Source: Berberis thunbergii
Lineage: Eukaryota > Streptophyta > Magnoliopsida > Ranunculales > Berberidaceae
NCBI GenBank assembly: GCA_003290165.1
Contig: QNQO01001864.1
Location: 124,001-188,000 of the forward strand
Length of the DNA stretch: 64,000 nucleotides
Direction: 5' to 3'
Below are positions 47,632-58,800 of the stretch, piece by piece. Below the pieces are notes generated by a model. It searched no databases. It saw nothing but the letters and a program-made list of their open reading frames with translations, and had not been told where the DNA came from. Each line of letters starts with the position of its first letter. Position 1 is the first letter of the stretch. Position numbers and translations under genes: made by a program.

Positions 47632-48227
47632 TGATGATACATCAAAATAGACTGACATCGCAGCCATACACGTGACAGAGAACATCCATCACGAGGATCT
47701 GATGTCTGGGCCAGCTCGTATAACCCAAAAAGGTTAAAACCAATCATAAAGGCCCAAACATGGCCCATTAAAAGAAGATATAATTGAAGGCCAAATCCAG
47801 ACTCGTACGAATCAAATACCAAATTCAGATCCGCACAAATCAAAGCCCAAATCCAGGTTTGATATGAGCTCTCTCATAAAGAAGAAGAACGTTGCACAAA
47901 AAGAGTCTTGGAGGGAATTACGCCTCCATGGATGCATCTCCATAAAGGAGGAAGCTGTTACGAGAAACATCTCCTTCCTTTACGCCTCACATGCTTAACT
48001 CTCGTAGAGAATTAATTGTGACCATTATAAAAGGTAAATGGAACATTCGACAAATTCGACAAAAGTATGCAACTTTAATAGAGTTTTGTTCATATTTACT
48101 TCCTTCTTCAAACATCATTGCTGACATAAGCATCAGAGTACCTTCGGCCACCAAAAAGGTCATCTTTGGCAGTCTAACATCTGTTTTGTAGGTCAAATTT
48201 GCAAAAGGATGAGATTTGGATGCATAA
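47632..48227 (+). repeat. 3' LTR of the Retand-like element
   Basis: It starts TGATGATACATCAAAATAGA and aligns with 31439-31988. It is about 45 bp longer, with extra copies of short internal blocks near 47800-47950. The terminal base is uncertain by a few positions. Confidence 0.78.
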
Positions 48228-48408
48228 AAAATAGTTTAGAATTTATGTCCTCCATGAGTCTAGATTTCCCTTAAATCTACAATTTGGAAGAAGTTATTAG
48301 CAATCTTGGATTCAAGAGGATTTACAATCAAGGCCTCTTGGTCAACATTTCATTGATGTCGACTAATGAGTTTAAACCATAGGCTTACCACTAATCAATA
48401 ATCTCCAT

Positions 48409-48525
48409 GGGTGCTATCATACCCGCACTAATGCACATGATCTCATCACAACTCCCCAGAATTAAGCATGCTTGGGTGAGAATAGTACTAGGATGGGTGA
48501 CCTTATGAATCCTCGTGTTGCACCC
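48409..48525 (+). pseudogene. 5S rRNA-derived sequence
   Basis: The 117-bp stretch begins GGGTGCTATCATACCCGCAC. It contains AAGCATGCTTGGGTGAGA and TAGTACTAGGATGGGTGACC (box C region) and ends CTCGTGTTGCACCC, matching plant 5S rRNA along its whole length with scattered C-to-T/G-to-A changes and a short deletion near the end. It is a single copy, not an rDNA array. It may be a dispersed 5S pseudogene or the 5S domain of a Cassandra-type TRIM LTR; I could not define LTR ends around it. Confidence 0.85.
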
Positions 48526-48849
48526 TTCATCTTAAACCATTTAAAAATATCGATCTCATTAATCTTCTAGATCTATAAGATTAAGATGCACATGAACAAA
48601 GGACCAAAACTCGATCCATTTATATATACTAGATAAGTTTCAACTACAACTTTAAGACATTATTATTATTTGGGTTCTGACGCGGTAAGGATCATATGCA
48701 CATTTATGAAAAATGTGGTGCATACGATAATTGTTTTTCTTAAAAAAATCCATTAATTCCATGTGGATGAAGATTACAAGCAGTTAGCTTCGATCTACTA
48801 TAGTTTTCATCTTTTTTGCATGTTCTCCATGGACATTGATATTCTGTTC

Positions 48850-51386
48850 GACTACAGATGAGTATACAAATAACACAGGGTACTGGTCTCTCCATCATCC
48901 CTCGCGCAGAGACCTTAGAAAACAAGAGGGGACATGATGTAAACTCTAGATCGACTGCAATAGTGTTGAACGAGGAGCTTACCGAGCACAAGTTGGGAAC
49001 TGAATCGATCTCAAGACTAACAGGGATCGATCTCTCTTTGGGGTCTTTTCCTGATGATCTAAACAAGGGGCAGGAATCTTTAATGTGTTTTTGCATCTTA
49101 TTAAAGATCTCAAGTTGCATGGCGAGCAGCAGTCACACGAAAACGATGCAGGAGATGGGTTTAAGCAGCCGTAGAGCAGCAAGGAAATCGAAGAAGATGA
49201 TGTGCCGCAACTTAACAATAACAAGGCAGCAATGAGCGCAACCAATACAGCTGCAGCCACTATGCAACCTGTTAACACAAACCAGCAACAACTCACTGTC
49301 GAGCACATGGTCGATGCAATCCAAGGTAATGCTAATCCTGTTCTAAATCACATAGTTACTGCTGAAACTATTAACACTGGCACACAAGATAACAATGGAA
49401 GAGCACCTAGGAACTGGGCTGAAACGCTCAAACAAAGCAAGCACATAGGAATTACAAAACTTCAATACGTTCAACCTGACACAATGATTGGAAAGACAGT
49501 TGTACGTGTCAATACATCTGACTTTGCACAGAGTATTGAGGAGTGCGAGAAGATGCTTATAGGAAGGTTTGTGGGCAAAAGACTTGCATATGAGTATGTT
49601 AAGCAATATCTGATACTTACTTGGGGTACTAGAAATTTTGAGATGCATATCCTTGGTGATAAGAACTTTGTACTTAGATTTAAAGAAGAGGCTGATAGTA
49701 ACAAAGTGTTGGAACAGGGACCATTGCATATTGCAAGTCGGCTCTTTATTTTGCGCAAATGGTCTTCTAACATGGATGAGGAAGATGCAGAGCTCGATTC
49801 AGTCCCTATATGGATTACATTGAAGAAGATTCCACTTTTTCTATGGAACCTAGCAGGTATACAACAGATTGCGAGTGCGATCGTGTTCCTATCATGCTTG
49901 ATAGAGCTACGGAAGAAAAATCAAGGCTTTCCTTTGCTAGAGTATGTGTTGAGATTGATGTTAAAAGTTCCTTTCCTAAAACAGTTTCAGTGCTAGTAAA
50001 TGATGACAAATTACACACTATTGAAGTGGAGTATGCCTGGCTGCCAGTTAAGTGTCATTCTTGTGCTGTATTCGGCCACTTTACGATGCATTGCCCTAAG
50101 AACAAGGCTACAAACAAACCAGTAAACAAGCTTTGGAGGCCAATTGATAGAATGAAAGATGACAATGAAAAGACTAATGATGGTTGGACAATAGTGAAAA
50201 AAAACATTCCTTTAAGCCACGCAATCATGGGAATCTAACAGAGAGTAACAACAAGACAAATGGAACTAACAGAGACATTGCTAAAGATGGTAAGGGGCAG
50301 CAAGTTCAAGCTATTACGCAGATTGTTGCAGGAAGTACTATAGGGACTAGTGTCATGCAAGGCCCATCTAGGATTGAGCAACTTGATACTGCGGGACAAC
50401 AGGTTCAAGAACTGCAGAGTTGGAATCAGCAAAATGTTGTTGATACGACCACGGAGCAGCAAAGTTTGGTTGCTGTTGTTGAGGAGCAACACTTAAACGA
50501 ATTCAGGGATGATTGTAGGGATGTAGGTTACTCACCCAGTGGGATTGAAACGGCGATTCAGGCTGCAGATTCAAATGCTGAAGTAGAAGCCGAGCCAGGC
50601 TTGTCCACCCCCATATCTACCTCAGAGGAAAACCCAATGCAAATAGTGGAGGTGCTTCGCGCAATCACTGGTATAAGAGGATTGAGGGAAGATTCCACAG
50701 CGCTCATGGATTGCCTAACACCTCAAGCTGTTAAGGGTCTGCATTCAGCAATTGCAAAATTAGGCAAGGATGCATTGGTCACTGAAATTCAAGCTTCACT
50801 TGAAGAGAAAGCAGCAAAGGTGGGGCAAAACACTAGTGAAGAAGAACGTGAGGTTACCACAATCCAGTCTCCCACGACATATGTACCTCGCAGGTCCTCT
50901 CAAAGCAAGAAAACAAATCCTAAATTCAGATAACTGATGATGATACTACAAGTAGAATGCAACTGCCTATTAGCACCTTGTATGGATGCTAGATTAGTGC
51001 TAGCATTCAGTGGTTTTTATATCATGATTCAATGTGGATCGTACCCTTACACCGACTTCTCATACATCCTAGGGCCCACATTAGGTATAAATCACATCAT
51101 GAGAGTGATTAAAGGATTGATTGGTACTTATGAGGAAGAAAAGTTATGGCAGGTCTATCATGCAACTACCTTAGTAGCAGAACATTTTGCAAGATTACAC
51201 TCCAACTTGGAGACGGTGATTCTAGACCTAATTAGGTTCCTTGTTGAAGATTTGAAGCAAGTTTTTTGTCCTATGGACGCTGTAACGAGTGAACGTATAA
51301 GTGATTGTAAACTTTATTATCCTTTTTTTCATTTCTAAGGTTCGGGGATCCTAAATAACCCCGCTCGCTTTCCAAAAAAAAAAATT
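48850..51386 (+). mobile_element. LINE (L1-type) retrotransposon, ORF1 plus short ORF2 remnant
   Basis: A DUF4283-type ORF1 occupies about 49200-50933. After it comes a short frame (50937-51338) that looks like the very end of ORF2, a tail region, and a terminal poly-A run of ten bases at 51377-51386. No endonuclease or reverse transcriptase motifs are present, so most of ORF2 has been lost by internal deletion. The 5' boundary and target duplication were not found. The start is put where ORF1-like coding begins. Confidence 0.72.
49202..50933 (+). pseudogene. LINE ORF1 (DUF4283 plus CCHC zinc knuckle), frameshifted
   Basis: Residues NWAETLKQSKHIGITKLQYV open a DUF4283-type RNA-binding domain continuing through GRFVGKRLAYEYVKQYLILT and PIWITLKKIPLFLWNLAG. 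The frame then shifts near 49885 to VPIMLDRATEEKSRLSFARV and a zinc knuckle CHSCAVFGHFTMHC (CX2CX4HX4C). A second shift at an A8 run near 50205 leads to a Gln-rich C-terminal tail ending at 50933. ORF1 proteins of plant L1 elements bind the element RNA. Two frameshifts make it non-functional. Confidence 0.8.
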
Positions 51387-51740
51387 AGACAATAAAAATA
51401 ATAATAAATTAGTTACAAGCAATAAGTTCACGTTACATATTTGATGTTACAAAGGATGCCTATTGGACGTATACATAAGCAATTTTATTCACATACAGAA
51501 ATATTGTCTGAAGAAAGAGACCTCTAAAATGTTGTTGCATTCTACACTACTGCACCTATCCTACAATGAAACAGAAAAGTAAGCATTACAATCCCCTCAA
51601 ATTGCGATCAGTGATAGGGAAGTTCCTTCCTTCACTACTTGCCTGAGCTTCTACACACCGTTGCATGCTCTGTTCAAAGCTTGGTTAGATGCTGACATCA
51701 TGCATACTAAATACTTTGTCCAAAGCGTGTCAACGCTTTA
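51387..51740. other. Unassigned flank between LINE and CACTA-3
   Basis: A/T-rich, with no coding match. It may be 3' non-coding sequence of the exon described at 51741-51840. Confidence 0.35.
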
Positions 51741-51840
51741 ATTCAGCATTCTCTGTTCTGGTAGCAATAAAACTTCATCGGCTCTCATATGGATTGTGTC
51801 TTCTTTGAGGGTAATTTCAAGTTGATCACCAGGCCTACTT
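51741..51840 (-). other. Terminal exon of an unidentified gene, cut by CACTA-3
   Basis: The minus strand from the CACTA-3 border reads SRPGDQLEITLKEDTIHMRA and DEVLLLPEQRMLN then TAA. It is open, acidic/hydrophobic in a regular pattern, and protein-like, and it ends exactly at the transposon terminus. It may be the last 33 codons of a gene disrupted by the insertion. I do not recognise the family. The rest of the gene would lie to the right of CACTA-3, beyond the window. Confidence 0.35.
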
Positions 51841-51859
51841 CACTACAAAAAAAATGGAA

Positions 51860-52540
51860 ATCAGCCACGGCTAAAAACCGTCGCTGATTGAGTTAAAACC
51901 GTTGCTAAAAGTAATCAGCGACGGCACACCAACCGTCGCTATTCCGTAGCTACATTTATCGTCGCTATTTGATTCAGCGACAGCAAAATAACCGTAGCTA
52001 ATTAGCCACGGCATACAACCGTCGCTAAAGTGTAAACTAATCCGTAGCTAACTGATTTTTTTTTAAAAATAAAAAAAATTTATATTAGCGACGGCAAAAT
52101 ACCGTCGCTAATTGATTTTTGTAAAAAAAATTAACATTTTTTTATTTTAGCGACGGCATTTTAGCCGTGGCTAACTAATTTTTTTTTTTTAAATAAATTT
52201 TTTTTATTTTAGCGACGGCAGTTTGGCCGTGGCTAACTGCTTTTTAAAAAAATTAAATTTTTTTTATTTTAGCGATGACAATTTGGCCATGGCTAACTGA
52301 TTTTTAAAAAAAAAATTAAAATTTTTTTATTTTAGCGACGGAAGTTTGGCCGTGGCTAACCGATTTTTTAAAAAAAATTGAAATTTTTTTATTTTAGCGA
52401 CGACAATTTGACCGTGGCTAACTGATTTAAAAAAAAAATTAAAATTTTTTATTTTAGCAACGAAAGTTTGGTCGTGGCTAAATGGTATTTAAAATAAGAT
52501 TTTTTATATTAGCGACAACCAGATTGCCGTGGCTAACAAA
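51860..52540. repeat. CACTA-3 subterminal palindrome array
   Basis: About eleven units take the form attttagcgacggcattt followed by ccgtggctaactgattttt and an A/T run, repeated at about 60-65 bp steps. Compared with CACTA-1 and -2 the palindrome core is GCGACGG / CCGTCGC near the terminus, with mixed CCGTGGC arms further in. Confidence 0.9.
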
Positions 52541-52826
52541 ATAAAATTGAAAAATGATTTTTTATATTTAAATTATATTAATTTTAAAATTAGCATATAC
52601 TTTTTTTTGTCATTATATTAATTTAAAATTTTGGAAAATTATAAACATCTTAAACCTGAACAAAATTAAATTAATTTTCATATACTCAATAAATTGTCCA
52701 TCACAAAAAAATACAATCACAAATACTGTCAACCTCAAATTGAGATAACTACATAAAACAAAATTGTGATCGTCTATAGGACATAAAACAAAATTTTTAC
52801 ATACAATAATTGCACACAGTTGCTGT

Positions 52827-52900
52827 GAACAAAATTCCTTGATAGTAATAAATGCTCTCCCAAGGAACAAAATTCCTTAATAGTAATAAATGCTCTCTAG
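52827..52900. repeat. 38-bp tandem duplication
   Basis: The unit gaacaaaattccttgatagt plus aataaatgctctcc is present twice in tandem with one substitution. It lies in the CACTA-3 interior left of the MLO exon. The rest of 52541-52981 is A/T-rich and non-coding. Confidence 0.85.
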
Positions 52901-52981
52901 TCCCAAAATACACAACGAACAAAATTAGGCCCATATGATGACAGTGACAAAAGGCCCATAGCAAGCATTTATGCAACTTAC

Positions 52982-55900
52982 CATTGGTGTTGAAGAGCAA
53001 GAACAACACTGCTATGAACCAAATTACTGGACTGATTCTGTAATACCCGCCTAATTAAATAAATATAAAAATTTCTTTTATAAACCCTAATGTTGATGGG
53101 TTGTTACTCAATTGTATTTGGGCTTGGTTGTGGGCTTTTAATAAACTAATAAGTAGGGTTTTATTTTGTGAAAGAGGGTGGATGCATTCGAGAGTTCGGT
53201 GGGGGCGAATAGCCACCCACCATATAAAAGAAACAAAACCCTTTTCCTTCTTCCTTTTCTTTTCTCCTTCTTTTCTCCTTTTTTTTCCCTTTTCTCTTCT
53301 TCACGATTTCTTCGATGGCGGCTAGTAGTGAGAGGTGATGAAGATGGCAAGGAGAAGAAGAAGAAGATAGTGGAACCTGAAGTGGAGGTGAAATTAAGTG
53401 ATTTGGTGTCGGAAAAGGTGGAGGGAGAAGAGATATCTTGACCAATTTACTCGGTGGTGGTAATAGTACGTGATACACTCTGAGAACGAGGAATTTTCCC
53501 TCTTGAATTCTTGATGAAGTGGGCTCTAATGAAGCTTGAGGCTGAAGGTTGGCAGATTGTCGGCTGGATGTGAGATTCTATTATGAGCAGGATGAACTTC
53601 GTACGATCAGCTTAGAACTAGATTAGTTTTTATACAGTGGAGCTGTTACTGTCCTACGGGGAGATGAGGTGGTATCTTTATAAGGAAAGGAAGACAGAGA
53701 GGCAGATTACCCATGATTTTTAGGGCTACATGCAAGGCAAGCTTAAACTAACAAGTAGGGACGATCATTGAGTGATGCTAGGTGCTGTTCTTAAAAGCTT
53801 GGAGGCAAAATGTGTTGAGGTTATGTCCAAAGATGGAGAGACAATGGAGTGGCCTTCCATTGGATATGGTGGCTTTTGATTTGTAATAAACTTGATTTGG
53901 TTGATCTCATGTGCATAAATACATGTAGGGGTGGGATTTGAGGATTTGATGGTGATTTCGAAAGAAGTGGCTGGATATTTGATCAATGAAGTTGTGCTAG
54001 ATCAGGTACTGTTCATTACAATGCCATTAGAATAAAGTTTATATTTTATCATAAGTTCAAGTGTGTTTGGCTAAAATGCTTTGTTTGCCTAAGTGGATTT
54101 GAGCATTGTATAATGACAGTAAGTTGCTTTATGGTATTTGGCATCTTCATATCCCTAACAGAGTACAGCTGCTCTGGGAGTTATATAAAGGAATATTCCC
54201 AGTGGGACAACACCACTCCACATGGTAATGGACAACACTTGTCCATATGCAACACTGAACCTGAAAGCATTCATTCACCATGTTTTCTTTCAGTGTCAGG
54301 TTTGGAGTTTGTCACCTCTTCTATTGAGATGGCAATTATGCAACACGAGAAATATATGATGGAGTATGTGTGGTATCTGCATGAGAATTATGTGGTTGAA
54401 AGAGAGAAAGATATGACTGTGCTGGCATTTCATCAATTAAGCATGGGGCGCAAATCATTGGTGATTTCGTCATGTGAGTTTCTTCATTCCTCCCTTTTAG
54501 CTTTGTGCATTTTAATTACTCAAATCTCTGAGATTCTACATTTTTTTCTTGAGTTATGTATGAGTGTTCATTTAGTACTTCTTAGCTTTTACTGGTAAAT
54601 TCTGGGTGTTGCGTGGCTGGATTCAAATCTTGCATTTGTTACTTGGATGATAACGGAATTTACACTAGGCAATTCAGTACTTTTGCTCTGTGTGGTTTTG
54701 TGCGAGCTCAGGTACTCGTTTTTTTAAGACTGTTTCATGAACTGTGCATTAATACTTTGCATTGTGCTGTATTTATATATATATATATAACATATCAATT
54801 GAGTTTGTTATGTTCCATAGTTCCCATTATGTAAAGTTGATCACAATGTAGCACTAGTTTGAGTACTTTACCAGTGTGATGCTTGTAATTGATAAAATGT
54901 TGGAGGCATAGGCATTTGAGTACTATCATCCATGCTAATATAGAGAATTGATCCAGCAGCTGTTCTTTGATTGTGCTTGCTTGAAGTAAGTGTGGGTTAG
55001 ACTAGTTGATAAATTTGGAGTCTCCTAATTGCAATCAGTTTAGTGATTGGATCATGCAATGGCATCAACAGCCTTTCTCTGCGAAAGCCAAATGGCTGTG
55101 GGAGAGAGTTCCCATAACAACTTTTTGATGCTTTGGGGAATAGGAGAATCTTCAATGACAAAAGTAAGGCACCCTATATCTTAAAAGAGTTGTGATCAGT
55201 ATTTGGGTTTGTAGACATGAGGTTGATTTTGTGCATGTAGTGACTTCAAAAACCATGTAGACAGATGGATGCAAATTCACTTTAATTGTCTGTTACTGTC
55301 ATGTGTTGGGTCTCAATTCTACCTGATTTGTGGTTCCTACTGTTGTCACTTACAAAGCTCTCATTGATGGTCATTGTAAGCAAGGTGATAGGATGGTGGA
55401 TTGTCAAACTTTTTAGTTTGAAAGATTTGGTGTGTCAAAAGAAGAATTAATGTTATTTGCTTTTCTTTAGGCTTAATTACGAGGTTTCCTAGTTTTTGGT
55501 TCATTATGGTCAAGAGAATTTTTGGGTTCATTTGAAAATGCTGCTTTGTTTCTTCTCTGGGTTCATTTGAAAATTTCGTTTGAAATTTGAGTTTCTCCAT
55601 CCCCTTCATATTTACAGTGTAAGGAGGACAAAGGTCATACAGTAAATGGGTATGGGTATGGGTATGGATATGTATGTTGACCGTGTATGTTTTATATTGA
55701 TTGTCATTGTCTAATTAATAGATGTGGTCATGATAGGTGGTTTCAAAAGAAAATGTGGATTTCCATAAGGATAGTCAGGGTATCATAATTTGGGGTATAG
55801 CCAGTAATGAAACTTGTTTTTCTTGTCACGCGTATGTGACTATGTTAAAAGAATGTTTGTGTTTGCGACACACTTGTTTTTCATTCTTTTCTGAAGGAGA

Positions 55901-57320
55901 TGGCAAAATAGATTTTGTCATGTTGTGAATATCACTTTGGTAATGTTTTATGTACATATGGTTCTTGTAAAGGGAATGTGATGTGACGTTAATTGATTTG
56001 GAAAAATAATGACTCAAATAAAATCCTTGGTAAATGTTCTTTTTCCACAACTCCAGAAAAAAAAAATGTGAAAAGAAATGAAAATTTTGTATACAGACTT
56101 GCTTGTATACGTGTGATATTATTATGGGTATGCAGACTTGCTTGCATATCGGTGCACCGTTCCATGTGAGTTCGGTTGTACGTGTAGAATGCTTGTCAGT
56201 GATCGAACTTCGGGTGAGATGACATGACACTCGAGGTGGCACCCCACTTGGGTCATGTACGCTCCGAGTGGCTTCGATGGCAAGGGAGACACACTTGGGT
56301 GAGGTGTGTTCGGCACAGGAGGAGAGTGCGATTGTGGAAAAAGAAGCCAAGAATTAGAAAACAAAATAACTAATTCAATTAAACCATTGAATTGAGCATG
56401 CCATGAAATTGTGTATAGATTATTTTAGCTTATACTAGGTTAGCCTTGAGGGAAGAAACTAACAGCTCATTCGAACCTTGAATGAGAACTACATGTCTTC
56501 CTAAAGGTAGAAAAATGTGTTTTGTTTAGTATTTCAATAATAGTCTAATATGAGTGAATTGGATGGTTGTTGCATTTATGAGGATTGATAACTCATAAAC
56601 TTCTTATATTAGTAATAAATAATGCATATTTATTTATTAGCATGACAACATCATTGCCTCATTGAGGAACTACCTGATGGTGCGGTTATGTATTGTTTGA
56701 TTTATTTTAATGTTGTCACGTGTGGATTTATTGATTTTTGGGATGAAGATTTCTCACACCGGCTTTATTGCTGACCCGAGTGAGCTTTTGCTTCTTGGGT
56801 ACATTCCTTTTGGAATGTAGCCGAGTAGTCTTTCAGGTGTAGAGATTTTGAGCTGCATTACTGGAGTTCCGCTAGTGAGCTAGCCATGCCAGTCTTCTCC
56901 GGGTTAGACTTTTTATTCGTTTTAGTTGTTTAGTTGATGCTGCTATTTGTTTCTGTTATTATTGAATTCTCACGTTCCGAGTTTTGGGGGAAACGGATAA
57001 TCCTAAGTGGATTTTGGGATTTTCGTTTTCCTCGAAAATCGGGGCGTGACAGATTCCTACAACAACTTTGAAATCTTCTTTAAGTGATTTGTTGATGTAT
57101 TTTTGAAAATCAAATTTATTCGCGCTTTGGGGGACCAAATGTGTCTGTCAATCACAAACAACATCTGTTACTCAGTAAATCTATAAAATTCGTACAAGTA
57201 ACTCACTTTTACGAAGGATAGGACTTACCATTATAAATCCATGTCTCAGAGTCAAATAATCGACCTTGAGGACAGATCGAAATAACTGTCTAAAGAAGCA
57301 TGCCATAAACAATAAGCAAC
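52982..57320 (-). pseudogene. MLO: Captured MLO-family exons, one split by a solo LTR
   Basis: Exon 57229-57320 encodes [20 protein letters not shown] and HGFIM. The next exon runs from 57144 down to 57057 and continues at 53038-52982: HLVPQSANKFDFQKYINKSL, KEDFKVVVGI, then SPVIWFIAVLFLLFNTNG. The splice borders are good. These match the central part of plant MLO proteins (the cytoplasmic loop FDFQKYI--S-E-DF--VVGIS and the following membrane helix). MLO proteins are seven-helix calcium-channel-like proteins tied to powdery mildew susceptibility. The 4.0-kb solo LTR sits inside the second exon at codons GIS, with duplication GATTC. No other MLO exons were recognised. Confidence 0.9.
53039..57051 (+). 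mobile_element. Solo LTR, about 4.0 kb, Ty3/gypsy chromovirus type
   Basis: It starts TGTAATACCCGCC and ends GGGGCGTGACA, the TG...CA termini typical of plant chromovirus LTRs. The 5-bp flanks are GATTC (53034-53038) and GATTC (57052-57056), an exact duplication. No second LTR, primer site or gag/pol is seen between them, so it is best explained as a solo LTR left by recombination. Open frames inside (53101-53478, 54113-54598, 55826-56350) have no recognised product. Small repeats include a TA run at 54777-54789 and gggtat units at 55647-55668. The alternative is an unusual short non-autonomous element. Confidence 0.85.
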
Positions 57321-58716
57321 CTGTTGTTAGCTAGCTAGATTAACCATTCATGCTTATAATAATTGGACTTATTCATGAAGCATGAAGCAGTCATGGCTAT
57401 CCAATTTATTTGATTGGATGTTGATGGCTCCTACCCTTTCCAGAGCCACATGAAGGATTCGCTCCTACAAGCTAATAGATAGATATATTCAACATTCGAA
57501 CTTCAAAATAAAACTAAAATGTTACAACTAACAGCTAAAATATAAATATATTCGGATTTTGAATTTCAAGATAACATAAGAATCTCACAAACCAACAATG
57601 TAACTACAATTTAAAAATTGAATTTTACAATTTAGATTACATGATTTGCACAAAGGCATCTCAAATTGCAAAAGAAAACATAGAACAAAATCAACTCTAA
57701 AAGCAATATAAGAATAGAGCGCCATGTACAACATTTCCCTAAAATCCTAAATAGAAGCTCATTTTACTGACTTTAGACAATTGTTTCCACACCCAATGCT
57801 AAATGTCTAATAAGACATTAATTTCTTTCTCCAGAAAGAGAAACCACAGTAAATAGATGTGAACCGCTAAGAACAAATATAACAGTTCTATTTACAAACA
57901 CCTTCACAATTTGAAAGCATATATTTAATTTCAAGAAAGCAAAGTTCAACATATCGAACATAAATGAAATCCATACTCTTCCTGATCTCTACTGATAGCA
58001 ATACTAAAAAAATCAACTAAACTCAAAATAACAAATAATCAAAGCTGAAAATAGAAAACAAAAGAATAGGTGTAAATAATGCAAAATTTCCTCACCCGAG
58101 AACAACAGGTGGCACTGAAGCAGCTATCCATATAAATCTTCCACTGCTACAACTTCTATCCAAATATTCTATTCAAGCAAAACCCACATCATAAACATCC
58201 CCCTCCTTCAGAATCACACAACCTACATCAACCACAAACTAATCATGAAACCAATAACAAATTTAAGCAAATATTAGAAATGGGTATCAGAGATTTCCTC
58301 CCAAATACCAAAATACAAGCAAATAGCAGAGATGAGTATCTAAGAAAACCTCCCAAATAACAAAATATTAAAGATGGGTATCTGACAAATCCTTTTAAAA
58401 CCCCCAAAACAAGCAAATACAAGAGATGGGTATCTAAACAAACCTTTCAAAATACCAAAATCAGCAGATATTAAAGATGGGTATCTGAGAATTTCTCTTA
58501 CCGATCAACCAACCAAGTAATAAAATAGAGAGAGGCAGAGAGGTGGAAAGAAAGTTAAATATGAAAGAAAGAAAAAAGCATGTAGATTACTTTCTCTAGT
58601 TTCTACTCCTAGAAAATTTTGGAGAAGAGAAATACAAACTTATATTAGTATTTTAGTAACTAAAGATTAAAGAGAGGAAGAAATGAAACCGGCCAAAGAT
58701 TAGTACCTTGTGTGGA
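57321..58716. other. CACTA-3 interior, no gene recognised
   Basis: A/T-rich. Between 58285 and 58500 a block resembling gagatgggtatctgagaaaa recurs four to five times at about 60-70 bp steps, a degenerate tandem repeat. A short minus-strand CCATATGAAGG-type block at 57430-57470 is not identified. Confidence 0.4.
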
Positions 58717-58800
58717 GTCTTGGGCACCTTCCTGGGGGGTTTGGGAGGCGTCGCGGCCTCACCAGAAGCCCCAGAATCATGACCTAGAACTGAAGGCGAT
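58717..58800 (-). pseudogene. Probable FIZZY-RELATED/CCS52 exon, captured
   Basis: The minus strand reads SVLGHDSGASGEAATPPKPP and RKVPKTPHK, followed by a GT splice site. PRKVP-[ST]P[YH]K directly precedes the WD40 domain in plant FIZZY-RELATED (Cdh1/CCS52) activators of the anaphase-promoting complex, and the exon border fits. Only about 28 codons are visible and the WD40 exons are absent, so this remains probable rather than certain. Upstream (58800-59100) is a GC-rich CAG-type filler with agcagcagtccatg units. Confidence 0.5.

Larger units (their letters stand above)
31439..48227 (+). mobile_element. Tat/Retand-like Ty3/gypsy LTR element, pol-less, with CACTA-2 inside
   Basis: Related LTRs lie at 31439-31988 and 47632-48227, with a primer site after the first, a polypurine tract before the second, and 5-bp flanks AAAAT at 31434-31438 and 48228-48232 (low-complexity, so only moderate support). 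In order inside: gag (split by CACTA-2), a 70-bp tandem array (43370-44440) and an antisense ORF region (45066-47304). I see no protease, reverse transcriptase or integrase. Without CACTA-2 the element is about 6.6 kb. Tandem arrays and extra antisense ORFs near the 3' end are known in the Tat lineage (Retand type). Confidence 0.8.

Noticed and set aside
48409..48525. Functional 5S rRNA gene
   Set aside because: Single copy with many substitutions and a deletion, not in a tandem 5S array.
55220..55260. TGTAGTG at about 55246 as the right end of CACTA-3
   Set aside because: The preceding bases do not match the inverted repeat (TTTTTGTAGTG is expected), no subterminal array is next to it, and it lies inside the solo LTR.
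53101..56350. Host gene inside the 4-kb block at 53-57 kb
   Set aside because: The exact GATTC duplication and TG...CA ends show a single LTR; the ORFs inside have no recognisable domain.
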